Shown here: piece by piece, positions 49,565 to 59,683 of the stretch
Layout of the letters: every line of letters begins with the position of its first letter
Position numbering within the stretch: position 1 is the first letter of the stretch
Source of the DNA: Ophiodon elongatus
Lineage: Eukaryota > Chordata > Actinopteri > Perciformes > Hexagrammidae
Length of the DNA: 64,000 bases
Direction: 5' to 3'
Assembly: GCA_016806645.1 (NCBI GenBank)
Contig: JACSYO010000505.1
Location: forward strand, 127,501-191,500
Program-made: the position numbers and the translations under genes
The notes under the pieces: generated by a model
Told to the model about the DNA's origin: nothing
What the model saw: the letters and a program-made list of their open reading frames with translations, nothing else
Databases searched by the model: none

Positions 49565-49804
49565 CGGTGGTTCTCAAGCTTTTTTTGGCTCCTGACAACG
49601 TCTCAGATTGTTTAATTTCAATAAATATTTGAGGCCCAAAGAGGTGAAATTATTAAATATTATACAAAAACAGCAAACGGTGGAAGAAAAGACCAGAAGC
49701 TAAAGACAACACGTGTCAGGACTTAGTCTCTGAATCGTCTCATGGCCCCTCAGATTTATCCCGTGACCCTTTAGAGGGGCCCGACCCACAGGTTGAACCA
49801 CTGG
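49565..49804. mobile_element. hAT-type MITE
   Basis: The left end reads CGGTGGTTCTCAAGCTTTTT and the right end, reverse-complemented, reads CCAGTGGTTCAACC. This is the CAGTGGTTCTCAA-type inverted repeat of nonautonomous hAT elements. About 240 bp, noncoding. Confidence 0.6.
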
Positions 49805-49844
49805 ACTGCACTTCACATGAACAGCAAAATAACAACAATGCAAA

Positions 49845-50000
49845 ACGAGTACTTTTACTTTTGATACTTGCAGTAGTACTACTTCAACTTGAGATTCTGA
49901 AATCAGAACTTTTACTTGTATTTGAGTATTTTTACACTGTGGTATTTGTACTTTTGCTTGAGTATCTGATCGGAGTACTTCTTCCACTACTGAGCCTGAG
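49845..50000. mobile_element. MITE-like fragment (same family as 3935-4596)
   Basis: Contains GAGTACTTTTACTTTTGATAC near its start and GGAGTACTTCTTCCACTACT near its end, the terminal motif shared with the copies at 3.9, 5.6 and 53.4 kb. Confidence 0.5.
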
Positions 50001-50162
50001 GGAAACCAACAAATATTTAAGGTATAAATATGTAAAATATCTGTTACAAGTGTTTTTAGTTCTACTTTATTACTTTATTAATGGGTAATTAATCATAAAC
50101 TAAGACATCTATAACGACAACTTTTGGTTTGGAAGGTTACAACTTCAAATTTGGGGAATTAA

Positions 50163-50365
50163 TCCCCTTTATTAATTACTTATTAACATTTAAAACTGAA
50201 CACTTGGTTAACTAAAACCCTTTATTAATTACTTATTAACATTTAAAACAGAACACTTGGTTAACTGAAACCCTTTATTAATTACTTATTAACATTTAAA
50301 ACTGCACTCTTGAGTTATCAAACACCTTTATTAATAACTTATCAACATTTATGATGGATTATAAA
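50163..50365. repeat. 53-bp tandem repeat, about four copies
   Basis: Units starting TTTATTAATTACTTATTAAC lie at about 50168, 50221, 50274 and 50327, an exact 53-bp period. The last copy is diverged. Confidence 0.88.
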
Positions 50366-50684
50366 GTAATAAACCCACAGCATTTATTAACAGGTGACAT
50401 TTTTTACTGCATTAATAAGTGTATTCTTCACAACCTGGCAACCCAAAACTTATTCTTTTGTCTCTATATGATTTATTAACCATTAATAAAGATCTTAATA
50501 GGAAGTTATAATCTTTTATAAGAGGAATTATTAGAAAAAAGGTACCGTTTAAAGAAAGATCTAAGACGTAAAAGCTCTGCATTCCTGAATTTGAGTGCGC
50601 TGTTTTAAATATTTGGACATTATTCACGCGATGCTTCACAGTTTCAGGAGGCTTCTGTGCTCGTGCACGCGGAGGCCGACCACC

Positions 50685-50765
50685 TGTCACCCAAATATAC
50701 CCTGTAGATCCGAATTTGTGTAAATATAGCATGCCACAAATTCGCGTCTTGGGGAGTATTTAGGT
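50685..50765 (+). ncRNA. mir10a: microRNA precursor mir-10a
   Basis: The 5' arm at 50698-50720 begins TACCCTGTAGATCCG and matches vertebrate miR-10a as I recall it (U, not A, at position 12). After a short loop, the 3' arm (about 50735-50757, CACAAATTCGCGTCTTGGGG) pairs with it. The lower stem continues as AAATAT/GTATTT. mir-10 is the conserved Hox-cluster microRNA located just upstream of Hox4 genes, and it represses targets including Hox transcripts. Here it lies between hoxb5b and hoxb3b with no Hox4 gene beside it. It is probably processed from a longer Hox transcript (see the exon-like block downstream). Confidence 0.95.
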
Positions 50766-50899
50766 GATGACCCTTCACCTCGAGGGGGAAGAAACACCCA
50801 TTTTAAAGAGGAGAGGAACTCAGTTCCCTCCGTGGGTCCGTGAATGTGCATTTTATGGCAAATAATGCTGGTGACGTGTTTAAAATGTTTAAAATGTTT

Positions 50900-51176
50900 G
50901 TGTGTGTGGCGTGAGTTCTGCACGGAGAGCTGCAGGAACCCCTCACCAGACTCCACATCGCGGGAGAATATGACATCTGTGAAAGCTGCAGAGAGGCCGT
51001 TGAATGAGGGCCATTGTTCGGGCGCATCATTCGTCTTCTTTGCGCCGCCTGCGTGTTCGAGGAGGAGTTTTACTTTGCGGGGAAACGCGAGGAGGACCTC
51101 GACAAACTGCTGCAACAGGCTGCCAACATGCAGCCCGGACGCAGGGCCGGCGAGAAGACGAGGCCCGGAGCGGAAA
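50900..51176 (+). other. Exon-like block downstream of mir-10a with strong splice donor
   Basis: GC-rich relative to its flanks and ending in GGAAA|GTAAGT (donor at 51177-51182). Part of it (51014-51187) is an open frame without a recognisable domain. A reasonable reading is a noncoding 5' exon of a transcript that carries mir-10a and splices to hoxb3b (acceptor at 56390-56391). Confidence 0.35.
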
Positions 51177-51224
51177 GTAAGTTCACTAAAGATGTTTATT
51201 GCTTTGCTTTGTGTTGGATTTAGG

Positions 51225-52640
51225 GGGGTAATCACCTCGGGGTCACACTTGCAAGCATTTATGAGCCGTAAACAAATAGTTATACATGTTTTATAACACT
51301 GTAATTGGTTATAATGACAGTTTAAGTGTTTATTAATGGACATTATTATTATATATATTACAGATTTACTGTAATTATACACTAGCTTCCACTTAAAGTT
51401 AACACATTCATTAATAAACACTTATATATTACAGTGTGTTATAAAGCATTTATTAAATGTGCATAAACTGCTTATAAATGCTAAATAAAGTCATGTTTTA
51501 AGTGAATAATCATGTAGGCATCACACTTTACTGTCAGCATTTATAAGATGTAAACAAACAGTTAATAAATGTTGCATAACACACTATAATGTGGTTGTAA
51601 ACAGATATAATGACAGTTTAAGTGTTTATTAATGGACATTATTATTATATATATTACAGATTTACTGTAATTATACACCAGCTTCCACTTAAAGCAGTTA
51701 ACACATTCATTAATAAACACTTATATATTACAGTGTGTTATAAAGCATTTATTAAATGTGCATAAACTGCTTATAAATGCTAAATAAAGTCATGTTTTAA
51801 GTGAATAATCATGTAGGCATCACACTTTACTGTCAGCATTTATAAGATGTAAACAAACAGTTAATAAATGTTGCATAACACACTATAATGTGGTTGTAAA
51901 CAGATATAATGACAGTTTAAGTGTTTATTAATGGACATTATTATTATACATATTATAGATTTACTGTAATTATACACCAGCTTCCACTTAAAGCAGTTAA
52001 CACATTCATTAATAAACACTTATATATTACAGTGTGTTATAAAGCATTTATTAAATGTGCATAAACTGCTTATAAATGCTAAATAAAGTCATGTTTTAAG
52101 GGAATAATCATGTAGGCATCACACTTTACTGTCAGCATTATGAGCTGTAAACAATTAGTGAATACATGTTGCATAACACACTATAATGTGGTTGTAAACA
52201 GATATAATGACAGTTTAAGTGTTTATTAATGGACATTATTATTATATATAACTACTCTTATTACAACTGCTTTAATATATTATCATTAATTTGATGTTTA
52301 TACACTAGCTTCCGCTTACAGCAGTTAATAAAGTCATTAATAAACACAGTGTGTTATTAAGCCTTTATTAAAAGTGTATAAACTGCTTATAAACGCTAAA
52401 TCAAGTAATCATAGGCATTTATAAGATGTAAACAAACAGTTAATAAATGGTTTATAACACATTAAAATGTGGTTGTAAACAGATATAATGACAGTTTAAG
52501 TGTTTATTAATGGAAAGTAGTTATAACTTCTATTATAACTGCACTTTACAGCAGTTGACAAATTAATGAATACACACTTATACATTACAGAGTGTTATAA
52601 AGCATTTATTAAATGTTTATAAACGCTAAATAAAGTAAAG
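51225..52640. repeat. About 298-bp tandem repeat array
   Basis: The segment TGACAGTTTAAGTGTTTATT recurs at about 51315, 51611, 51910, 52208 and 52489, with spacings of 296, 299, 298 and 281 bp. Copies 2 to 4 are nearly identical; the last is shortened and diverged. The array is AT-rich and noncoding, between mir-10a and hoxb3b. Confidence 0.93.
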
Positions 52641-52963
52641 TGTGAGAGGCCTGATGCTGATTTAAAGCTGTTTGAATGTTTTCTCTGAAAGAAGAATAAC
52701 TACTTTATTTTAATTCCCTCAAGGGAAATTAGCTGAAAACAGGTACTTTGCCTTTTTTTTTTTTTTTTTTTTTCTCGAACTGTATTTTAATTATATCTAT
52801 TTATGTTTTAATTTGCTTTATTGCTCATGCTGGCTGTGGGAAGTTGAATCAACTGTATTTGAATTAATTCGGAGCCATCAATCCCCCTCCTGGTGGACAC
52901 GTGGTTCCTGCAGCTAATTGACAAGAGAGGTTTGTCAGCATGCAGACAGAGTGAGTGGAGGTG

Positions 52964-53028
52964 GTGTGTGTGTGTGTGTGTGTGTGTGTGCACGGCGTGC
53001 ATGTGTGTGTGTGTGTGTGTGTGTGTGT
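52964..53028. repeat. (TG)n microsatellite, interrupted
   Basis: Two TG runs separated by CACGGCGTGCA. Confidence 0.9.
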
Positions 53029-53384
53029 CCATCACAGATCAGACAGGCAGCCTGAAGAGTGCGGGGCTCTCCGTGGTGATGAAGATGGGATGTTAAGTGC
53101 AGCTCAGGGATTGTTGTCACATCTGAATAATAACTGTCAGCCGCCGCAGGCCACAGGGATCAAACCGGAATTTATATTTATACTGTACTGTACCTATCGT
53201 GTCATCTTCCTCCTCCTCCTCTTCCTCCTCTGCCTCGTATATCACAGGACCATTTAGGCTTTTTTTTTTTTTTTTTTTTAAGACAGCGCACTTATTGCTG
53301 ATTTTCTTTGTATTCTTATGGCTCTTTTTATCGCACTGTATAGGCCATCAGAGAGAGTTATGGCACGCAGACGCAGAGCTGGAG

Positions 53385-53735
53385 GAGGTATTCAGGTCCT
53401 TTACTTCAGTAAACGTACAGATACGAAACTCTAAAAGTACTCCATTACAAGTAAAAGGGCTGAATTCAAAAAGGACACAGAAGCATAATCTGCTTTCGGT
53501 GGTGCAGAATTATATTCTGTTTCACATCGGGACAACAAATACATTTTAATTCTGCAGTATTCCAAATACTTAGTACTGGATTATATACGTTTTTTGATGT
53601 GTATTGCAAATGTAGTGGAGTAAAAAGTACAATATTTCCCTCTGAATTGTAATGTAGTAGAAGTACAAAGTAGCAGAGATTGGAAATACTCAAGTAAAGT
53701 ACAAATATGTGAGTTTTACTTAAATAATACTTATT
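53385..53735. mobile_element. Teleost MITE-like repeat
   Basis: The left part reads GGAGGAGGTATTCAGGTCCT then TTTACTTCAGTA; the right part reads GAAATACTCAAGTAAAGTAC. This is the same family as the copies at 3.9, 5.6 and 49.8 kb. Confidence 0.55.
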
Positions 53736-54199
53736 TTCTACATGCATCTAAGCTAAGTTGCCAGTTTATAAGGTACACCATGTGCAGTGGTTGGGAAGCA
53801 CTCAGTATTAGAAACACCTCTCTTTGTAACACAATACAAGTCAACTTCGACAGCTTCTCTAAAGATGTTTGACAAAAAGGAAATTCCCAGAGCTTTCAGG
53901 CCCCTTCTCATGGTCTTCATCGTGGAGTTAGCTCAGTTGTCATTGCTGTTTACTCCGATGAGAACCGTGGAAGCCACACGTATGAAACCCATGAGATGTG
54001 GCTGAAAGCTCCTGAAGAATGTCCAGTAAGTGGACCATTTAATGCAAGAGAGTTTTATCCACGTGTACCTAATAAACTGGCAACCGCACACACGTTTTAG
54101 GACATTGTACTCAACTTTGTCCTTAAAATGCTACTAAATAACAGCAGCTTTCTCTCTGCAGCCATGAAACAAGAAGCTCACGTGAGCTGTTCCTTTTTT

Positions 54200-54480
54200 T
54201 TGGGGGGGGGGGGGTCTCCATTCACAGCGACGTGCGCACGGCTCAGAGATCAAAGGGGTTCATTTGCATTAATTAACGCCACTCAGTTAAATATTACCTT
54301 TCAGAGCCAATCAAAGCGATCGAGCCACAACACGGAGAGGAGACATCAAAGGCGCCGCCGATCGATGCACCGCAGCGGCCCGGTGGTCGCGTGGAGACCG
54401 AACCGAGGCCTGATTACGCAACTTTTATTTTTAATGGCCGCTGCTGCTGCTGCTGACCGCTGTCTGTCTCCCTTCAGTGC
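54200..54480. promoter_or_regulatory. Candidate conserved noncoding element
   Basis: A complex-sequence island amid simple repeats. It contains an octamer ATTTGCAT overlapping a homeodomain site ATTAATTAA (54262-54276) and CCAATCAAAG near 54308. No coding frame has a recognisable domain. The regulatory role is inferred. Confidence 0.3.
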
Positions 54481-54863
54481 TTCAGAACCACTCATTTGAA
54501 TTACAAATTATAATAATAAAAAAAATAATAATGTGTGTGTGTGTAAAAACAACAACAACAACAACAACAACAACAGATTAAAAACTTTTCTTTTCTGGAG
54601 TTATTTGTGGCCCCTCTGCTGTCATCGGCCCTAAAGGGGAGGTTTGAATAGAGACACTCGTGCGTGTGTGTGTGCGTGTGCGTGTGCGTGTGCGTGTGTC
54701 GCTGTGAGAATGCAACTTCAAAACTAGTATTTCTGGGAGGTTATTTTAACGCATGTCAATGGTGGAGGGAGGCTCACTCTCTACACATCCACTAAAATAT
54801 TCAGCTTTTTCCGGCCTCAGTCTTTTCATGCTGCTCTAATTGCCACAAAGATGTAGACACACA

Positions 54864-54912
<49 letters not shown>

Positions 54913-55016
54913 GTATATATATATGTATATATATACACATACACACACGCACACACATAGGGCTATTTCCATATATGAAACTGAGCTTGCATGATCAGCA
55001 GAAAGGTTTCACCCCC

Positions 55017-55134
<118 letters not shown>

Positions 55135-56299
55135 GCGCTATGCAGGGCGGTGTGAGCTGCAGAAACACTGTCCACTCTGCTTCACCCCACTGGCACGCGA
55201 AGCCACATCATCATAAAGCGAGAGACGCTTCTTTCTCTGCAGGGATTTTATTCTAATCTGAGGAGGCTTTTCTTTTCTTTTTTTTTTTTTTTACCCCCTC
55301 CTCCTCCTCCCCCCCAAAAAAAAAAAAAAAAAAAAAAAGCAAAGCAAAAGACAGAAAGGTGAGAGGAAGCCGCGTGTGTGTTTGTTTGCGTGAGGACTGT
55401 CTCGGTGCGGGGGATGAATGTGGGTTGTGGAAGGTAAGGCAGCCGCGGACGGGGTTGTGTGTCTTTATGATTTACGAGCCTGACTCCAGCCGCGGTTCAA
55501 CCAGAGTTCATAAAGCTGCATGCCTCCAGACTTTATTCTCTCTCTGCGTCTCTTTTCACCCTTTAAAAAAAAAAAAAAAAAAAAAAAAACCTGCTGCTTA
55601 AATATTCTATTCCGTTGGATTCAATTTAATTAAGTTGTTTTTTTTTTCTTCTTCTTTAAATCGCGTTTCAAAGCTGCACAATGGACTTCTGTTTTATTTT
55701 CCGTGTTTGATGGAGATGAATGAGTTTTTTAGCAGATTGTGTTATAACATTTAATTTTTTTTCCCCCCTTGAAAATGTTGCAGACAAGGAGCATCCATTA
55801 GCTGACACGAGGGCTGTTATTTATGAACAGCCACGGGCCCTAATGTAGCCCATTAATGTGATTTCAGTAAACACACAACAAAAAGACAACGTATTTACTT
55901 TTATAATTATATTTAATGTATTTTCTATTTATGGGCCTGTTTTGCGTGCGTGCGTGTGCAATTAGTGCAACTGTTCGGCATTTGTCTTTATTCCCATTAT
56001 TATTAATATCTTATTCTTTTTTTCTTTTTTTTAAAAAAAAAAAAACAAAAAACAAAAGTCGTGAGAAATAACCTCGTTTCATAATAATTTTTGTTTGTTT
56101 TAGCTGCTTCACCACACAATGAAAAAGACAATGAGCCTCGTTGGAGGACACTGAGGCCAAACAGTTAAATTATTTTTATTCCTGCACATTTCTACTAAAT
56201 CCTCCTCCTGTTTGGTGTGTTTCTTTCTTCCAGAAGGTTTATTTCCACCAAAAACTCTCGCGTTCCCGTTGCCTGTCAGAGGCTCGCTATTCATGTCAG

Positions 56300-56491
56300 C
56301 ATACTATTGAGTAGATAAGATGGATCATGTGGTCTCCTCCCTGATTCTGTCTCTTCCCCCCCCCCCCTTTCCTTTGGCTGGATCCTCTCAGGCCAGAAGC
56401 TGCAGGGCTCTCTGGAAACCTGCCATGTGACATTTGGCTGCCAGCGCTCCGTCAGAAGGTCAAAGGGGGCCCCGGTGCACGTTTAATGGAA
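56300..56491 (+). promoter_or_regulatory. hoxb3b upstream region with acceptor-like site
   Basis: PBX-HOX-like AGATGGATCA lies at 56318-56327. A C/T-rich tract then ends in CCTCTCAG|GCC at 56384-56393, a strong acceptor. This implies that the hoxb3b coding exon begins at about 56392 and is joined to an upstream noncoding exon. A donor-like GGAAG|GTAAGG at 55433/55434 is one candidate partner. Confidence 0.4.
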
Positions 56492-58272
56492 ATGCAGAAG
56501 CCCGGTGCGACGCGAAACACCCGGCGCGAGGACTTCTTCTTCTTCGGCGAGTCTTTGGAGGACGCGGACGGCGGGTTCGTGCACGGCGCAGCCGCGCGCC
56601 ACCAATTGGAGACGTTTGAGCGCACGTGCGCCCGGAGGTCAAAGCAGCCGAACCCCAGGTTCCCCGCGAGCAAAAAGATTTTCCCCTGGATGAAAGAGTC
56701 CAGGCCCTCGAATCAGAAACCCGGCAGGAGGGTCGCAGGTCTGTATGACGTCATGAGGCCTTTTTCAATTCGCGTCACGAGCTCCTAAAAAAAGGAGGAG
56801 ACGAGTTCATAGTTTCTCCTTTTGAGGTTCAAACCGTCAGGTGGCTTTTAATGAAGCTACATTCAGGCAGCAGGAGGGGCTTTTTTTTTAGGCTCCCATC
56901 TTTTTTATTTAGAATTATAATGACATAAAAACAATTTATTTCATTTAATTATATGTTTTTTTTAAATAAAAACAAGCACAAAAAAAACTATTTAAATAAC
57001 ATAAATGATTGGGACAATACACACGAAGGTAAAAGTGAACAGAAATACTGTTTATTTGTTTTATTTTAGTAGAGTGAAACATTAAAAGAGTCCCTTCATT
57101 TAACAATAATTCATATTTTTAAGGCCTATTAATAATCTGTCCCTTTAAATCAAGTTTTTTGTTGTTGTTGTTGTTTTTAAATATATTATCCAAGTTTGCG
57201 TCAGAGGCCTGTTTACAATCTGTAGCTTTGAATCTTCATTTAAGCAACAGCACCACATTTCTGTCTGCCCTTATTTACTCACACAACTCACCACTTTAGA
57301 AAAAAACCAACAAGCCAGCTGAGTTCTTGGACGCCATTTTTAAAAATGTGGTCACCACTCTCCCAATAAACACCCTCCAATCTTTGCGTCACACCAGAAG
57401 CCCTGATTTAAGTAAACAACTCGTGTGTGGTCTTGTTTTCCTTTCCTCTCTCGCCATGTTGTCGTTGTTGATTTGTTTGTTTTGTTTATTTTTCACTTTC
57501 AAGGTTGTCCGAGGGGGTTTAATGCTCTTTTCACAACAACAGAGGCCATTAATAAAAAATATAGAAATAGAAAACTGAGACTCAGCAGAGACGGGACAGG
57601 GATCGTGACGTCACGAATATCATTACCCGCCTGCGCTCGTTACAACCTGTTCAAACCTTCCGTTTCTCTTCCTCGCCGTTTGTCTCCACAGACTGCACCG
57701 TCAACGAGAAGTGCCCGAGCGCGAGCCCGGCCTCCAAGAGGACGCGCACCGCGTACACGAGCGCGCAACTGGTGGAGCTGGAGAAGGAGTTCCACTTCAG
57801 CCGCTACCTGTGCAAACAGCGGCGCGTGGAGATGGCGGGCCTGCTCAACCTCCACGAGAGGCAGATCAAGATCTGGTTCCAGAACCGGAGGATGAAGCAG
57901 AAGAAGGACGAGAGAGTGCAGGGCCCCACCACCACCACCCCCACCCCCACGTCCTCCTCCTCGCCCCCGTCCTCCCCCTCCGCCCCGGGCAGCCCCACTC
58001 TCTCGAGCCTGGGTTATGTCCATCTGGGTGGGGACTTCCAGCCGGCCTCCCCTCAGCTCAAGTCCCAGCAACACCAGTCCCGGCCGCCGTACCCGGCAGA
58101 ATACTCCAAATATACCCCGGGCTTCACGCACGGCCCGCAGTTCAACGTGCGGTACGACGCGCACGCCACCTCGCGCGCAACCGACCCACTCGTGGGTCTC
58201 AACGGGTCATATTTCCCGCAGAGCTGCACGCAGGACAGAATCATGCAAGCCCCCAAACTGACTCATCTGTAG
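56492..58272 (+). CDS. hoxb3b: Homeobox protein Hox-B3b
   Basis: Group-3 Hox transcription factor for hindbrain and branchial-arch patterning. Exons 56492-56738 and 57692-58272 give 275 residues. I chose the ATG giving MQK..., the usual Hox3 start; an ATG six bases upstream would add two residues. Hexapeptide IFPWMKES is at 63-70. The homeodomain is about 97-156 (SKRTRTAYTSAQLVELEKEF, LCKQRRVEMAGLLNLHERQ, IKIWFQNRRMKQKKDE). The C-terminus ends in APKLTHL, the Hox3 signature. It is much shorter than HOXB3 (431): the region before the hexapeptide is only about 62 residues and lacks the usual tyrosine/glycine-rich stretch and glycine linker. The homeodomain carries departures such as CKQRR for CRPRR and Q for Y in the third helix. 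The splice sites and frame are intact. Confidence 0.95.
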
Positions 58273-58541
58273 CAGAAACACGCGAATTCCTCGACTCTCC
58301 ACAAAATAACTTCCCCTTTAATATATAGAAGAAGCCTTGTCTTGATGCATGCGTTTATATGATTTACTTACTGCACCAACGCATCGAAATATTAGCCTCA
58401 GATCCTATTTATTTGTATTTGCACACGTGTATTCGTTTTATGCACATTGTTGTGTTCACTTTTACGCGTGGGCTTCTTCTAAACGTTTTTTCCAGAGACA
58501 CCCTGTGTATCTTAGATTAAAAATGTTATTTCAGCTCCATA

Positions 58542-58547
58542 AATAAA
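58542..58547 (+). terminator. Candidate polyadenylation signal of hoxb3b
   Basis: AATAAA about 270 nt after the stop codon. Confidence 0.55.
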
Positions 58548-58559
58548 CGCAATTTGTTG

Positions 58560-59400
58560 AGATCTCACCAGACTCTCCATGTAAATACTCCTCAAAGAAC
58601 CAGTATACAAGAAGAAGTGTAAAGCAGCTACAACGTCGGAATAAATGTCGACTTTTTTATTTATTTTTTTGTTAAAAGCTTAAAGCACTTGAGGTCCATA
58701 ACATCACATTAACTCTAACTTAATCACAGAGTCCTTAAGGAGCGAGTGTGGACGTGAAAGGTTTTTTTTTTTTTTTTTGGGAAGATATTACATTATAGTC
58801 TCGGTGTCGTTAAAAAGAAGCGAGGCTTATATGGTTCTTCAATGTGTCTTTTGTTCTTTTTATGGGCGACGTGGGCCACACAAGCTGCCAATCTGTAAAA
58901 AGAGCGCATGATGGATCACCGAGTCCACGGAGGCTGCTTTGGACTCGGAGTCTGTCTGCAGGACTCTTTGAAATGTTTTTGGACCAAACTAGAGACATTT
59001 ACAGAGAGTTTTTTTTTTTTTTTTTTTTTGGTTTAAATGTCAGCAGTTCCTTCTCAAACTTTAAATTTAAGTTAAATCATCGCGCAACAGAAAACATATA
59101 TATATCAGCTAAAACTTAGGCAATAGATTAAAAAAAGGTTATGAAAAATGACTTTTTTAATTGTGTATTATTACTTGTGTATGCCTTTAGTTTATTAAAG
59201 AAATGCAAATTATTACTATTTAGTGACTTTTGACATCTTCAAGACAATAATAACAACCCTGTTTTCTTATCTTTAAGGCCCTTTGCTATCACGACACCTA
59301 CATAATACACGATCCATGTTATTGTTACTATATCAAATAGTCGTTATTTAAATACTTTGACATTTGGAGCTCTCGTAACACTGCAGTCTGAAACTGTGTC
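58560..59400. other. hoxb3b-hoxb1b intergenic region, hoxb2b absent
   Basis: AT-rich sequence with poly-T runs (58763-58778, 59011-59028). The hoxb2b position holds no homeobox. Nothing else was recognised. Confidence 0.5.
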
Positions 59401-59417
59401 CCGATGTTTGTGTTCTT

Positions 59418-59500
59418 ATCAGATGGATGAGCGAGTTTGATTGAAGCGTTTGTCATGTAAATGCGAGCCGTTTGATGGACGAGCCCGCAGACTTGACAGA
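59418..59500 (+). promoter_or_regulatory. hoxb1b autoregulatory element (b1-ARE-like)
   Basis: PBX-HOX-like sites: AGATGGATGA 59421-59430, TGATTGAAGC 59438-59447, TTGATGGACG 59472-59481. A SOX/OCT-like TTTGTCATGTAAATG lies at 59449-59463 between them. A MEIS/PREP half-site CTTGACAG is at 59492-59499. The block is about 190-265 nt upstream of the ATG. The mouse Hoxb1 autoregulatory enhancer that maintains rhombomere 4 expression has the same set of sites. Confidence 0.75.
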
Positions 59501-59504
59501 GTGC

Positions 59505-59560
59505 TGCAGGACCTTTGCCATTGGCGTTTAGCGGGTCACGTGCTGTGTCAGGAAGGTGAT
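59505..59560 (+). promoter_or_regulatory. hoxb1b proximal promoter motifs
   Basis: An inverted CCAAT box (CCATTGGCG near 59518) and a GTCACGTG E-box near 59535 lie between the autoregulatory block and the start codon. Confidence 0.4.
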
Positions 59561-59683
59561 ATGAGGGTGGAAGGCAGTTTTACAGCTTTGACATACTACC
59601 TAGAAGGTTAGGGCAAAGGGAGCACCGATTAATGACTGCTCGGTCTTGATCAGTCGTGAACAAACAAAAGGCCCAAGTCCAGG

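Noticed and set aside
51014..51223. Open frame downstream of mir-10a as a hoxb4b remnant
   Set aside because: The translation has no hexapeptide or homeodomain and no resemblance to the Hox4 N-terminus. A noncoding exon is more likely.
57640..58164. 174-codon minus-strand frame opposite the hoxb3b homeobox exon
   Set aside because: Antisense of a GC-rich coding exon, with no recognisable domain.
59505..59525. 5' DR2 retinoid repressor element upstream of hoxb1b
   Set aside because: The minus-strand text around CAAAGGTCC has only one acceptable half-site and the spacing does not fit DR2.
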